Positions 18,474 through 29,478 of a stretch of DNA of 64,000 bases are shown here, one piece after another. How positions within the stretch are numbered: position 1 is the first letter of the stretch; each line of letters begins with the position of its first letter. This DNA comes from Paraburkholderia nodosa DSM 21604 (lineage in GTDB: Bacteria; Pseudomonadota; Gammaproteobacteria; Burkholderiales; Burkholderiaceae). The stretch is from assembly GCF_000519185.1 (NCBI RefSeq), contig NZ_JAFA01000004.1, positions 333,823 to 397,822 of the forward strand, written 5' to 3'. The notes beneath the pieces are model-generated. The model did not search any database, was not told the origin of the DNA, and was given only the letters and a program-made list of their open reading frames with translations. Both the position numbers and the translations under genes were made by a program.

Positions 18474-19751
18474 TTAACGCCGCGCTTCGCGCGAGCTGGC
18501 CGAAAGCGACTCTTCGAGCGCGGCAACCCCGGCGGGCAAATCGACCTTCACGCCGAGATCGCTCATCGTGCGGCCCAGCGCGTGCACGGTGCGAAAGAGG
18601 TTGTGCTCGCGGCACTGCTCGCCCATCTGCCCGATGCGAACGATCGGGAGACCGAACGATCCGGCGATCTCCACCTGGTATTGCTGCGAGATGTGATTGC
18701 ACACCTCGCGCGCGGTGACGCCCTCGGGCAACCCGATGCCGACCACGGAATTCAGGCGGCAGGTTGTCGGCGTATAAAGCGCGAGGCCCAGCGCGCTCAC
18801 GCCGCTTTGCAGCGCGAGCGAGCAGCGCAGATGGCGCGCATAGCGTTTTTCGAGCGTTTCCGTGCACACGAGGCGCAGCGCTTCATGGAGCGCCAGCACG
18901 CCCGAGACGGGGGCGGTGTAGTGATAGCCGGCGTTGTGCCAGAAGTTTTCGGCGAGCATGGCGTCGAGACACCAGTGCGTGTTCGGCGCAGTGCGCGTGC
19001 GCACGCGCTCCCAGGCGGCGTCCGAAAAGGCGATGAGCGAAACGCCAGGGATCGACGAGAGGCCTTTCTGGCCGCCCGTGATGACGACGTCGATGCCCCA
19101 GGCGTCCATTTCCAGCGGCATGGTGCTCAGCGTGCAGACGGCGTCCACCACCACGAGCGCGCCGGCGGCCTTCGCGAGCTGCACGATTTCCTTCAGCTCG
19201 CGGTTCCACACTGTATTGGAGGTTTCGCCGTGCACGATCGTGACGACAGCCGGGCGCGTGCGCTCGATGGCCTGCGCCACGGCTTCGAGCGAGGCGATCT
19301 CGCGGTCGGCCACCTCGAGCGTGGTGACCTCGGCGCCCACGCGGCCCGCCATTTCGGCCATGCGCTGGCTGAAGAAGCCGTTGACGATAGAGAGCACACG
19401 GGTGCCTGGCCACGCGAGGTTGGAGATCGCCATTTCCATGGCCGCCGAGCCCGGGCCGGCCACGCCGAGCACCCAGTTCGAACGCGTCTGGAACACGTAG
19501 CGCGCCATCGTCTTCACCTGGTGGATGACGCGCGCCATGGTGTCGCCGAGGTGATTGATGACGACGGTGTTGGCCTTGGCCACGGCGTCGGGAATCGGCA
19601 CGGGGCCCGCGCCCATCATGAGGAGCGGCTCCTCGGGCAGGATGCGGTCGAGCGTTTCGACGATGGGGCAAGGCACGGGCGCGGCCTCGGCCGCTGCCGC
19701 CGCGGTGCGCGAAGTGGCTAGCGGATCGGGGTGGAGCGCGTTGTCGTTCAT
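18474..19751 (-). CDS. Class V aminotransferase (alanine-glyoxylate/serine-pyruvate type)
   Basis: A 425-residue PLP enzyme. The core shows MMGAGPVPIPDAV, the PLP-phosphate segment GVAGPGSAAMEMAISNL, the aspartate in VVVDAVCTLSTMP, and the Schiff-base Lys229 in ITGGQKGLSSIPG. The C-terminal domain with RIGQMGE completes the fold. Family members transfer amino groups between alanine, serine or phosphonates and glyoxylate/pyruvate. The ~25-residue N-terminal extension is longer than usual. No operon partner is seen; the thioesterase gene is divergent. Confidence 0.85.
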   Translation of the reverse strand: MNDNALHPDPLATSRTAAAAAEAAPVPCPIVETLDRILPEEPLLMMGAGPVPIPDAVAKANTVVINHLGDTMARVIHQVKTMARYVFQTRSNWVLGVAGPGSAAMEMAISNLAWPGTRVLSIVNGFFSQRMAEMAGRVGAEVTTLEVADREIASLEAVAQAIERTRPAVVTIVHGETSNTVWNRELKEIVQLAKAAGALVVVDAVCTLSTMPLEMDAWGIDVVITGGQKGLSSIPGVSLIAFSDAAWERVRTRTAPNTHWCLDAMLAENFWHNAGYHYTAPVSGVLALHEALRLVCTETLEKRYARHLRCSLALQSGVSALGLALYTPTTCRLNSVVGIGLPEGVTAREVCNHISQQYQVEIAGSFGLPIVRIGQMGEQCREHNLFRTVHALGRTMSDLGVKVDLPAGVAALEESLSASSREARR

Positions 19752-19963
19752 CTTGAGTACCTGGTTTTACCTGGAAGGGGGGTGCGTGGTAGGCGCGCCT
19801 GGCGCGCCTTCAGGCAGTGTTGTGCGGCGCGGCAGCGCTGGCCATGTACAGTTGCGCGGAATTTCGCTGAACAGTCGTATGGGCGGCGCTGCGGCCCGCT
19901 GCGGCATTGCGGCAGCCACCCTATAATCAATCGCATCGCCAGATAATGCAAGGAAGACAGCGT

Positions 19964-20359
19964 ATGTCGCAATTCGCCGTGGACAACCCGTTTCTCGAAA
20001 CGCTCGGCGTGAGCGTCGCGCAATGGCGCGAGGGCTACGCGGAGCTCGTGATGCCCATCGACGCCTCGAAGCTCAATCGCCAGGGCGTGCTGCAAGGCGG
20101 TGCGATTGCCACACTACTCGACGCCGCTGCTGGCTACGCGGGGCTCTTCGCGCCGCTTGGCGACCCGCCGCGTCATGGCTTCACGCTCTCGCTCACGACC
20201 AACTACCTCGACAAGGGGCTTGGCCAGTTCGTGCGCGCGAAGGGGTTTTTGGAGCGCGGCGGCCGCTCGATCTTCTTTGCGCGCGCGGAAGCGTGGGTGG
20301 ATGACCGCCTGCTGATCGCGAGCGCGCAGGGGACGTTCAAGTATTCGAAAACGTCCTGA
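19964..20359 (+). CDS. PaaI-type hotdog thioesterase
   Basis: A 131-residue single hotdog-fold acyl-CoA thioesterase. The family core is NRQGVLQGGAIATLLDAAAG (the helix with the conserved Gly pair) followed by TLSLTTNYL. It hydrolyses aryl- or acyl-CoA esters in the cytoplasm. The start at 19964 is chosen for AAGGAAG about 10 bases upstream; an ATG at 19946 is in frame but less well placed. Followed by a strong terminator at 20406. Confidence 0.85.
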   Translation: MSQFAVDNPFLETLGVSVAQWREGYAELVMPIDASKLNRQGVLQGGAIATLLDAAAGYAGLFAPLGDPPRHGFTLSLTTNYLDKGLGQFVRAKGFLERGGRSIFFARAEAWVDDRLLIASAQGTFKYSKTS

Positions 20360-20405
20360 CGCCTGCGCGGGTATTGTGGATCGGAATCCGAATTAATTGC
20401 GCGGA

Positions 20406-20444
20406 AAAAAAGCCCGCCGCCTCGAACGAGGGGCGGGCTTTTTT
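20406..20444. terminator. Bidirectional rho-independent terminator
   Basis: AAAAAAGCCCGCC (20406-20418) pairs with GGCGGGCTTTTTT (20432-20444), with an inner CCTC-GAAC-GAGG hairpin. The A-run on one side and T-run on the other allow termination of both the rightward thioesterase gene and the leftward ABC operon. Confidence 0.88.
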
Positions 20445-20461
20445 AGCGCCTCTTTGTACCG

Positions 20462-21256
20462 TTATCCCAGCAGCAGCGCGTCGTCGTCGAGCGTCTCGTG
20501 GCGGGTCTGCTCGAACATGCGCAGCAGGTCCGGCACGTCGAGGCCGCGGCGCGCATCGCCCGATACGTCCAGCACAACCTGCCCCTGGTGCAGCATCACC
20601 GTGCGCTGCCCGTAATCGAGCGCCTGGCGCATGCTATGCGTGACCATCATGGTCGTGAGCCTGGCCTCCTCGACGATCCGTGCGGTCAGCTCCAGCACGA
20701 ACGCGGCCGTTTTCGGATCGAGCGCCGCCGTGTGCTCGTCGAGCAACAGGATGCGCGAAGGCTGCAGCGACGCCATCAGCAGACTCACCGCCTGGCGCTG
20801 GCCGCCCGAAAGCAGGCCGATGCGATCGGTCAGGCGATTTTCGAGGCCCAGATTCAACAGACGAAGCTTCGCGCGAAACAGCTCGCGATCCTGCTTTTTC
20901 AGCGCGGGGCCGAAGCCGCGGCGCTTGCCGCGCGCCATCGCGAGCGCCATGTTCTCTTCGATGGTGAGCGCCTCGCAGGTGCCGGCCATCGGGTCCTGGA
21001 ACACGCGTGCGACGAGATGCGCGCGGTCCCACGCCTGTTTTTTCGTGACGTCCTGGCCGTCGATGGTGATCGTGCCGCTATCCACCCGCTGGTCGCCGCT
21101 GATCGCGTTGAGGAACGTGGACTTGCCCGCGCCGTTCGAGCCGATCACGGCCACGAACTGGCCGCTCGGGATCTCGAGCGTGAGGCCGCGCAGCGCGAGT
21201 GTTTCGATCGGCGTGCCGGGGTTGAAAGTCAGTTTGAGGTCTTTGGCGCTGAGCAT
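20462..21256 (-). CDS. ABC transporter ATPase (TrpZ-like)
   Basis: A 264-residue ATP-binding subunit. Walker A is GSNGAGKS, the signature LSGGQRQ, and Walker B RILLLDEHTAALDP, where His follows the catalytic Glu instead of the usual Pro. The start at 21256 is taken one base after the permease stop (TGAGATG) with GGGAGGG upstream. It is the last gene of a three-gene leftward operon with a BmpA-unlike substrate-binding protein and a single permease. The set corresponds to the ABC family annotated as putative tryptophan/tyrosine importers in Firmicutes; the substrate in this organism is unknown. Confidence 0.88.
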   Translation of the reverse strand: MLSAKDLKLTFNPGTPIETLALRGLTLEIPSGQFVAVIGSNGAGKSTFLNAISGDQRVDSGTITIDGQDVTKKQAWDRAHLVARVFQDPMAGTCEALTIEENMALAMARGKRRGFGPALKKQDRELFRAKLRLLNLGLENRLTDRIGLLSGGQRQAVSLLMASLQPSRILLLDEHTAALDPKTAAFVLELTARIVEEARLTTMMVTHSMRQALDYGQRTVMLHQGQVVLDVSGDARRGLDVPDLLRMFEQTRHETLDDDALLLG

Positions 21257-21257
21257 C

Positions 21258-22154
21258 TCATGCCCTCCCGTTCTTGCGGCCAAACAGTTTCTTGCGCGTG
21301 GCGGGCAGCACGAGCGCGATCGTCACGAGCACGGCGGTGACGAGATTCAGGTCCTGCGCCTTGAGGCCGATGAAGTCGCTGTTGAGCGCAAGCGCAATGA
21401 AGAAGCGATAGAGAATCGCGCCGAGCACGGCGGCGAGCGTGGTGAGCACGAGCCGGCGCGCGGGCAGGATGCTCTCGCCGATGATCACGGCCGCTAGCCC
21501 GATCACGATAGTGCCGATGCCCATCGAAATGTCCGAGCCGCCCTGGGTTTGCGCGAAGAGCGCGCCCGCCAACGCGACCAGCGCGTTGGAGAGCGCCATG
21601 CCGGCGAGTGTCGCGCGGCCCGTGGCGATGCCCTGTGCGCGCGCCATGCGCGGGTTCGCGCCGGTCGCGCGCAGCGCGAGGCCGTATTGCGACGAGAAGA
21701 ACCCGTCCACGCCGAACTTCGCGGCCAGCACGACGACGAAGAGCGCGAGCGGACGCAGCACGTAGTCGGGCAGCCAGGCGGGCTGGATCATCGTGAATAC
21801 CGTGGACTCGGAAATGAGCGGCACGTTCGGCGCGCCCATCACGCGCAGGTTGATCGAATAAAGCGCGATCATCATCAGGATGCTCGCGAGCAGATCCATG
21901 ATCTTCAGGCGCACGTTGAGCCAGCCGGTGATGAAGCCGGCGATGGCGCCCGCGACGATCGCACAGGCGGTGGCGAGAAACGGATCGTGACCGGCCGCGA
22001 TCAGCGTGGCGGCGACGGCGCCGCCCAGCGGGAAGCTGCCGTCGACGGTGAGGTCGGGGAAGTTGAGGATGCGAAACGAGATCAGCACCCCGAGGGCCAC
22101 GAGACTGAAGATCAAGCCGATCTCGAGCGCGCCCAGAAGCGAGTAGAGGGACAT
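21258..22154 (-). CDS. ABC transporter permease (TrpY-like)
   Basis: A 298-residue hydrophobic protein with 8-9 membrane helices, of the LivH/RbsC-like BPD_transp_2 type (GVLISFRILNFPDLTVDGSF is the characteristic first cytoplasmic segment; GLALRATGANPRMARAQGI is the ATPase-contact loop). It probably works as a homodimer, since the operon has only one permease. The start at 22154 (MSLYSLLG) is chosen because upstream residues are Gly/Pro/Ala-rich and look untranslated. Downstream is the ATPase gene one base away. Confidence 0.88.
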   Translation of the reverse strand: MSLYSLLGALEIGLIFSLVALGVLISFRILNFPDLTVDGSFPLGGAVAATLIAAGHDPFLATACAIVAGAIAGFITGWLNVRLKIMDLLASILMMIALYSINLRVMGAPNVPLISESTVFTMIQPAWLPDYVLRPLALFVVVLAAKFGVDGFFSSQYGLALRATGANPRMARAQGIATGRATLAGMALSNALVALAGALFAQTQGGSDISMGIGTIVIGLAAVIIGESILPARRLVLTTLAAVLGAILYRFFIALALNSDFIGLKAQDLNLVTAVLVTIALVLPATRKKLFGRKNGRA

Positions 22155-22303
22155 GGGGAAGAATCCTGTTGCGGTCTGCGGCGGCGGTGCGCCGGAGTCG
22201 ACGCGCGGCGCACCGCCCGGATGGGGCGGCGCGCCGTTGCGCACGTAAGTGGCCGTTATCGGGCCTGGCAGTGTGACTGCGTGCGATGCGCCGTGCCGGC
22301 GCC

Positions 22304-23293
22304 TTACTTCACGACCGTGGTCGCGTCCTTGAGCAGGTCGGCGGAGAGCGTCACGCCCTGCTTTTGCGCGGCGGCCGGATTCACGAACAGTTGCAGCCGG
22401 CTGCTGGTTTCCGAGGCGATCGCGCCCGGCTTCTCGCCCTTGAGAATACGCACGACGACCTTGCCCGTCTGGTGGCCGAGGTCGCTGTAGTCGATGCCGA
22501 GCGCCGCGATGGCGCCGCGCTTCACGCTGTCCGTATCCGAGGCGACGAGCGGGATCTTCGCGTCGTTGGCGACCTTCACGAGCGCTTCGTAGGCCGAGAC
22601 GACGTTGTTGTCGGTGTTCGTGTAGATCACGTCGACTTTGCCGATCAGGCTCTTCGCAGCGGGGCCGATGTCCACGGTGCGCGGTGCGGCGGCTTCCTTG
22701 AGCGTCATGCCCTGTTGCGCGAGCAGTGCCTTGAGCGCCTTCACGACGACGACCGAATTCGCTTCGCCGGGGTTGTAGACCATGCCGACGGTCTTCGCGT
22801 TGGGCACGACGCGCTTGATGAGCGCGACCTGCTTGTCGAGCGGCAGCTTGTCGGACACGCCGGTCACGTTCGTGCCGCTAGGCGTCCACGTCTTGACGAG
22901 CTGCGCGGCCACCGGATCGGTCACGCCCGAGTACACCACGGGCACGGACTTCGTTGCGGACACAACGGCTTGTGCCGAAGGCGTCGCGATGGCCACGATC
23001 GCGCTCGGGTTGTCGCCCACGAACTTGCGTGCGATCTGCGCGGCGGTGCCCGTGTTGCCCTGCGCGCTCTGATATTCCCACTTGAGGTTCTTGCCGGCGT
23101 CGTAGCCAGCGGCCTTGAGTTCGTCGCGCACGCCGTCGCGGATCGCGTCGAGCGCGGGGTGCTCGACGATGGACAGCACTTCCACGGTCGCGGTTTCGGC
23201 GGCGCGCGCGGCGCCCGAAGTCAGCGCGAGCGCGGCGGCGCCGGCGATCAGGGAAAGGGTGGCGGCAGCGGCTGCCTGCTTGAAGGTCTTCAT
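22304..23293 (-). CDS. ABC transporter substrate-binding protein (TrpX-like)
   Basis: A 329-residue periplasmic binding protein with a Sec signal peptide (AAAAATLSLIAGAAALALTS, cleavage near ARAAE). The ABC_sub_bind fold is indicated by SIVEHPALDAIRDGVRDEL, ATPSAQAVVSATKSVPVVYS and IDYSDLGHQTGKVV. This family (IPR007487) binds small aromatic or modified amino acids in known cases. It is the first gene of the leftward importer operon; about 150 bases separate it from the permease. Confidence 0.88.
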   Translation of the reverse strand: MKTFKQAAAAATLSLIAGAAALALTSGAARAAETATVEVLSIVEHPALDAIRDGVRDELKAAGYDAGKNLKWEYQSAQGNTGTAAQIARKFVGDNPSAIVAIATPSAQAVVSATKSVPVVYSGVTDPVAAQLVKTWTPSGTNVTGVSDKLPLDKQVALIKRVVPNAKTVGMVYNPGEANSVVVVKALKALLAQQGMTLKEAAAPRTVDIGPAAKSLIGKVDVIYTNTDNNVVSAYEALVKVANDAKIPLVASDTDSVKRGAIAALGIDYSDLGHQTGKVVVRILKGEKPGAIASETSSRLQLFVNPAAAQKQGVTLSADLLKDATTVVK

Positions 23294-24303
23294 TCTGTTT
23301 GATCTCCCCCGAGTGCTGGGTTCTTGCGGTTTTTTGGATCTGCAGGGTGCGGCGTCGCCGGCCTCACACGTGGCGCGAGAGCACGCGGCATGCGCCGTAG
23401 TGGTGCATGCGGGCGCGGCGAGGGAGCGAGGATACCACCGTCTCTTGCGGGGCTGGAACGCGGTGGCGGGTCAGTGAGGCGGGCGCGCCACGGTGTCGCG
23501 CGGATTAATTCGAAATTGCAGGATTCGATTATGAGAAAAATCCGCACTTTGGCGCGAGTTTCCCTGCTTTCGGATTGGATGGCAGAAAGTGGATGTGATG
23601 CGAAATTGATAGTGCCAGTTCAATTCGCATAAAAATTTAATTTTAAGGCTTTCGTAATATTTATGCTGTCAAATCAATGATTTGGCGCGTTTTGCATTTA
23701 GGGTATTCCCGGCACTTCGGTAATGCGGCGAGTGATCTTATTCTGATAAGTAACTAATCTGAAATTTTCTCATCAGATACCATTCGTCGATCAGATTCCG
23801 TTGAAATTAAAATAACGATCGAGAGCACGCAAAAATCAAGAAATCCAGTCATTCCATACACCCGCGCCGGCCGGTCATCACAGCCCGGTGACCGGTCCGC
23901 CGCCCACTTGAAAGGCGATTTTTCCGAGCTTTTTCAAGCGCTTTCCAGCATTCCCCTCTATTGACTGATGTCAAAACTCAACTCGATATCCGAAAAAACC
24001 CTTGGTTGCGATTAAATGGGATTATTGATAGCATCCGCGGGTCGCTGATTCGGGCCGGTCCACCTTTCCGGTACGAATTGCAGCGAACGGGGCAGGCGGA
24101 TCGCTTGCGCAACAGAGTCTGTAACTCAGCAGTCTCTCCGAACTCAGCCGCCTACCAGGGCGCTGATACACGCCGGGCCCCGTCACGTCTTTTTCTCTGG
24201 TGCTCGCCGTGGTTGTTCCCCATTGAAGGTCATTGGGGCGCTGTTCGTTTGCGCAGGTCATTCCGTCTGACCGGTTGACCCGAAAACAATCGAGGAGCTC
24301 CTG
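23294..24303. promoter_or_regulatory. Long AT-rich divergent control region before livK
   Basis: About 1 kb without a credible gene, between two divergent ABC-importer operons. The segment 23500-24000 is much more AT-rich than the window average. The hexamer ATCTGA/TCAGAT occurs at 23757-23762, 23773-23778 and 23791-23796, which could be a regulator site. GAGGAGCTCCTG directly before 24304 supplies the livK ribosome-binding site. Its size suggests complex regulation of livK, with promoters on both sides; no exact promoter can be assigned. Confidence 0.4.
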
Positions 24304-25419
24304 ATGATGTTGTCCCGTCTTACCGCTGTTTCCGTGGCCGCCGCGCTGCTCGCATTTGGTGCAAGCGCGAACGCCGACACCGTGAAGATCGCCATTGCCG
24401 GCCCGTTCAGCGGCCCGGTCGCCCAGTACGGCGACATGGTCAAGGCGGGCGCGCTGACTGCGATCGAGCAGATCAACGCCGCCGGCGGTGTGAACGGCAA
24501 CAAGCTCGAAGCCGTCCTGATGGATGACTCGTGCGAGCCGAAGCAGGCTGTCGCCGTCGCCAACAAGATCGTTTCGCAGCACATCCAGTACGTAGTCGGC
24601 CACGTCTGCTCGGGCTCGACGATTCCCGCTTCGGACATCTACGAGAACGAAGGCGTCGTGATGGTCACGCCGTCGGCCACGGCCCCGCAACTGACCGAAG
24701 GCAAGAAGCGTCAGTTCATCTTCCGCACCATCGGCCGCGACGACCAGCAAGGTCCGGCAGCCGCCGCCTACATCATCAACAAGGTCAAGCCGAAGAAGGT
24801 CGCGATCCTGCACGACAAGCAGTCGTACGGCCAGGGCATCGCCACGTCGGTCAAGGCCGCGCTCGACAAGGCGCACATTCCGGTCGTCGTGTTCGAAGGC
24901 ATCAACGCCGGTGATTCGGACTACTCCGCAGTTGTCACGAAGCTCAAGTCGCAGGGCGTGGACTTCGTCTACTTCGGCGGCTATCACCCGGAAATGGGCC
25001 TGCTCATGCGCCAGTCGCGTGAACAGGGCGTGAAGGCCACGTTCATGGGTCCGGAAGGCGTGGGCAACAAGGACGTGACGGCCATCGCCGGCCCGGCTTC
25101 GGAAGGCATGCTCGTCACGCTGCCGGCCGACTTCGCTTCGGACCCCGCCAACGCGAAGCTCGTGAAGGCCTTCGCCGACGCCAAGCGCGACGCCAACGGC
25201 CCGTTCCAGATGCCGTCGTATGCGGCAGTCGAAGTGATCGCCGACGGCATTGCCGGCGCGAAGAGCACGGACCCGACCAAGGTCGCGGCCTACCTGCACA
25301 AGAACGCGTTCAACACGCCGATCGGCAAGGTCGAATACGACGCACAGGGCGACCTGAAGTCGTTCCGCTTCGTTGTCTACACGTGGCACAAGGACGCCAC
25401 CAAGACCGCCGCGAACTGA
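24304..25419 (+). CDS. livK: Branched-chain amino acid ABC transporter, periplasmic binding protein
   Basis: A 371-residue LivJ/LivK-type binding protein with a signal peptide (SRLTAVSVAAALLAFGASANA, cleaved after ANA). The Peripla_BP_6 fold is shown by VKIAIAGPFSGPVAQYGDM, IEQINAAGGVNGNKLE, VVGHVCSGSTIPASDIYENE and DFVYFGGYHPEMGLLMRQ. It delivers leucine, isoleucine or valine (or a related amino acid) to LivHM. Codon use is strongly biased to abundant codons, suggesting high expression. A terminator between it and livH would give more binding protein than membrane components. A second ATG follows directly at 24307. Confidence 0.93.
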   Translation: MMLSRLTAVSVAAALLAFGASANADTVKIAIAGPFSGPVAQYGDMVKAGALTAIEQINAAGGVNGNKLEAVLMDDSCEPKQAVAVANKIVSQHIQYVVGHVCSGSTIPASDIYENEGVVMVTPSATAPQLTEGKKRQFIFRTIGRDDQQGPAAAAYIINKVKPKKVAILHDKQSYGQGIATSVKAALDKAHIPVVVFEGINAGDSDYSAVVTKLKSQGVDFVYFGGYHPEMGLLMRQSREQGVKATFMGPEGVGNKDVTAIAGPASEGMLVTLPADFASDPANAKLVKAFADAKRDANGPFQMPSYAAVEVIADGIAGAKSTDPTKVAAYLHKNAFNTPIGKVEYDAQGDLKSFRFVVYTWHKDATKTAAN

Positions 25420-25441
25420 TCCCGGCGCTGCACGCTGCAAG

Positions 25442-25472
25442 CGCCCCGCCTTGTGTTGTGGCGGGGCGTTTT
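25442..25472 (+). terminator. Hairpin terminator/attenuator after livK
   Basis: CGCCCCGCC (25442-25450), a 9-base loop and GGCGGGGCG (25460-25468) followed by TTTTA. It is placed between livK and livH and is expected to reduce read-through so that binding protein is made in excess. Confidence 0.8.
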
Positions 25473-25555
25473 ATAGCGGTTGTGCGCGCAACCAAAAAAA
25501 GGATTGGTACGGTTCCAAAGGTCTCTCATCGGCTTCACGGCCGCGGGGCTTACGC

Positions 25556-26482
<927 letters not shown>

Positions 26483-26489
26483 GGTCGAA

Positions 26490-27761
26490 ATGAGTCAGAC
26501 TGTTTCGGTTCGCGTGGCAGCTGTTGGCCCGTCCTCGTCGCAAACGGTGAAGGGCGCGCTTGCCGCCGCCGTGGCGACCATCATCCTCACGGCGCCCATT
26601 CTCGGCCTGCAGCTCACGCTGGATGGCTATCAGGTCGTGCTGCAGCAGCACTGGCGCCCGGTGTGGATCTCGGCCGCCGTGGTGTTCGTGTTCCAGCTCG
26701 TCAAGCCGGTGTTCGTGCGCGCAACGAGTCACGTGCGCTTGCCCCGGGCCCCCGCGCTCGGCGCGCGCCAGCAGCGCGTGGCGATCTGGGTGCTGCTCGC
26801 GTTCGGCGCGGTGTTCCCGTTCCTCGGCTCGCGCGGCGCGATCGACGTGGCGACGCTCGCACTCATCTACGTGATTCTCGGCCTCGGCCTCAATATCGTG
26901 GTGGGCTTCGCGGGTCTGCTCGATCTCGGCTACGTGGGCTTCTACGCCGTGGGCGGCTATACGTATGCGCTGCTCAACCAGTACTTCGGCTTCACGTTCT
27001 GGGAATGCCTGCCGCTCGCCGCGCTCGCCGCGGCCACGTTCGGTTTCGTGCTCGGCTTCCCGGTGCTGCGCCTGCGCGGCGACTATCTCGCCATCGTCAC
27101 GCTCGGCTTCGGCGAGATCATCCGCCTCTTGCTCAACAACCTCACGAGCATCACGGGCGGCCCGGACGGCATCTCCAGCATTCCCAAGCCCACCGTGTTC
27201 GGCTTCGAAATGGCCCGCCACGCGAGCGTGGAAGGCGCGAAGACGTTCAACGAGCTGATCGGCGTCGAGTACAGCGGCGAGCACATGGTGATCTTCCTGT
27301 ACCTGCTCGCGCTCGTGCTGGTGGCGTTCACGCTGTTCGTCACGAGCCGCCTGCTGCGCATGCCGATGGGACGCGCCTGGGAAGCGCTGCGCGAAGACGA
27401 GATCGCGTGCCGCTCGCTGGGTCTGAACCCCACCCGCATCAAGCTCTCGGCGTTCACGCTCGGTGCGTCGTTCGCGGGGCTCGCCGGTGCGTTCTTCGCG
27501 GCGCGCCAGGGGCTCGTCACGCCCGAGTCGTTCACCTTCATCGAGTCGGCGCTCATTCTCGCCGTGGTGGTGCTGGGCGGCATGGGTTCGCAGCTGGGCG
27601 TGGTGCTCGCCGCGATCCTGCTCACGGCGCTGCCCGAAGTGGCGCGCGGCTTTGCCGAGTACCGCATGCTGATCTTCGGTCTGGTGATGGTGCTGATGAT
27701 GATGTGGCGTCCGCAGGGCCTGTTGCCCGCTAGCCGTCCGCACGTGGAGCTGCCGCAATGA
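26490..27761 (+). CDS. livM: Branched-chain amino acid ABC permease LivM
   Basis: A 423-residue permease, long for LivM because of an N-terminal extension with two extra membrane helices (residues ~15-100), as is usual in Proteobacteria. The conserved core follows: [70 protein letters not shown]. It starts 7 bases after livH and its stop overlaps livG by 4 bases, so translation is coupled. Confidence 0.93.
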   Translation: MSQTVSVRVAAVGPSSSQTVKGALAAAVATIILTAPILGLQLTLDGYQVVLQQHWRPVWISAAVVFVFQLVKPVFVRATSHVRLPRAPALGARQQRVAIWVLLAFGAVFPFLGSRGAIDVATLALIYVILGLGLNIVVGFAGLLDLGYVGFYAVGGYTYALLNQYFGFTFWECLPLAALAAATFGFVLGFPVLRLRGDYLAIVTLGFGEIIRLLLNNLTSITGGPDGISSIPKPTVFGFEMARHASVEGAKTFNELIGVEYSGEHMVIFLYLLALVLVAFTLFVTSRLLRMPMGRAWEALREDEIACRSLGLNPTRIKLSAFTLGASFAGLAGAFFAARQGLVTPESFTFIESALILAVVVLGGMGSQLGVVLAAILLTALPEVARGFAEYRMLIFGLVMVLMMMWRPQGLLPASRPHVELPQ

Positions 27762-28527
27762 GCGCACAAGCGTTGTTGAAAGTAGCAGGCTTGCAGATGC
27801 GCTTCGGCGGTCTGCTGGCCGTGGACGGCATCGATTTCGACGTTCGTCCGAACGAAGTGTTCGCGATCATCGGGCCGAACGGCGCGGGCAAAACCACGGT
27901 GTTCAACTGCGTGGGCGGCTTCTACAAGCCCACCGCGGGCGACATCGTGCTGGAAGGTCATGCCATCACCGGCCAGCCGAGCCACCAGGTCGCGCGCCGC
28001 GGCCTCGTGCGCACGTTCCAGAACATCCGCCTCTTCAAGCAGCTGACGGTGCTGGAAAACCTCATGGTCGCCCAGCACCTGAAGGTGAACCGCAACATGC
28101 TGAGCGGCCTGTTCGCGACGCCGGCCTATCGCCGCGCCGAACGCGCCGCGCTCGAGCGCGCCGCGTACTGGCTCGAACGCGTGGGCCTGAAGCCGGTCGC
28201 GAACCGCGAGGCGGGCACGCTGTCGTACGGCCATCAGCGCCGGCTCGAAATCGCGCGCTGCATGATCACCGATCCGCGTCTTCTGATGCTCGACGAACCC
28301 GCGGCAGGCTTGAACCCGCAGGAGAAGGTCGAGCTGCAGCAGATGGTGGACGGCTTGCGCAACGAGTTCGGAATCTCCGTACTCCTGATCGAGCACGACA
28401 TGAGCCTCGTGATGGGCGTGTCGGACCGCATCCTGGTGATGGAGCACGGTAAGCCGATCATGATCGGCAAACCCGACGAAGTGCGCAACGACCCGCGCGT
28501 GATCAAGGCCTATCTCGGAGAGGACTG

Positions 28528-28528
<1 letters not shown>
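27758..28528 (+). CDS. livG: Branched-chain amino acid ABC ATPase LivG
   Basis: A 256-residue ATPase. Walker A is [10 protein letters not shown], the Q-loop [11 protein letters not shown], the signature [14 protein letters not shown] (LivG-type LSYGxQR) and Walker [14 protein letters not shown]. It overlaps livM by 4 bases and livF by 1. Works as heterodimer with LivF on LivHM at the inner membrane. Confidence 0.94.
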
Positions 28529-29229
<701 letters not shown>

Positions 29230-29251
29230 TCGTCGCGGACAAGACCGCGCT

Positions 29252-29304
29252 GCGGCCCGCGCCATCCGCGTTCATGGAACGTGGGATGCGCGGGCCGCCC
29301 TTGT
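29252..29304 (+). terminator. Large imperfect hairpin terminating the liv operon
   Basis: GCGGCCCGCG (29252-29261) pairs with CGCGGGCCGC (29289-29298). Inside, CATCC pairs with GGATG and GCGTTC with GAACGT. A weak T-tract (TTGTATT) follows. Probably the end of the liv transcript. Confidence 0.6.
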
Positions 29305-29325
29305 ATTCGCACCTTCAATCACCGA

Positions 29326-29472
29326 TCACTGATGCGCGTACACCGAACCAAGGCCAGAGATGTCTTGCGGAGCCGAAGCCGTAGGCGCCCCTGCTGCCGA
29401 TGAAGCATTCGCCAAGCGAAGGAACGTCGATGCCATCACGCCGTTCTGCGCACCTACGCGCGCTATATTCAC
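29326..29472 (-). CDS. Doubtful short ORF after the immunity gene
   Basis: A GTG-initiated 48-codon frame that starts 6 bases after the stop of the probable immunity gene and reads leftward (ends SGLGSVYAHQ). No family is recognised and no ribosome-binding site is convincing. It may be the tail of an older gene, a third small gene of the effector operon, or chance. Included because spacing to the neighbour is operon-like; coding status is uncertain. Confidence 0.2.
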   Translation of the reverse strand: MNIARVGAQNGVMASTFLRLANASSAAGAPTASAPQDISGLGSVYAHQ

Positions 29473-29478
29473 GTTTGC

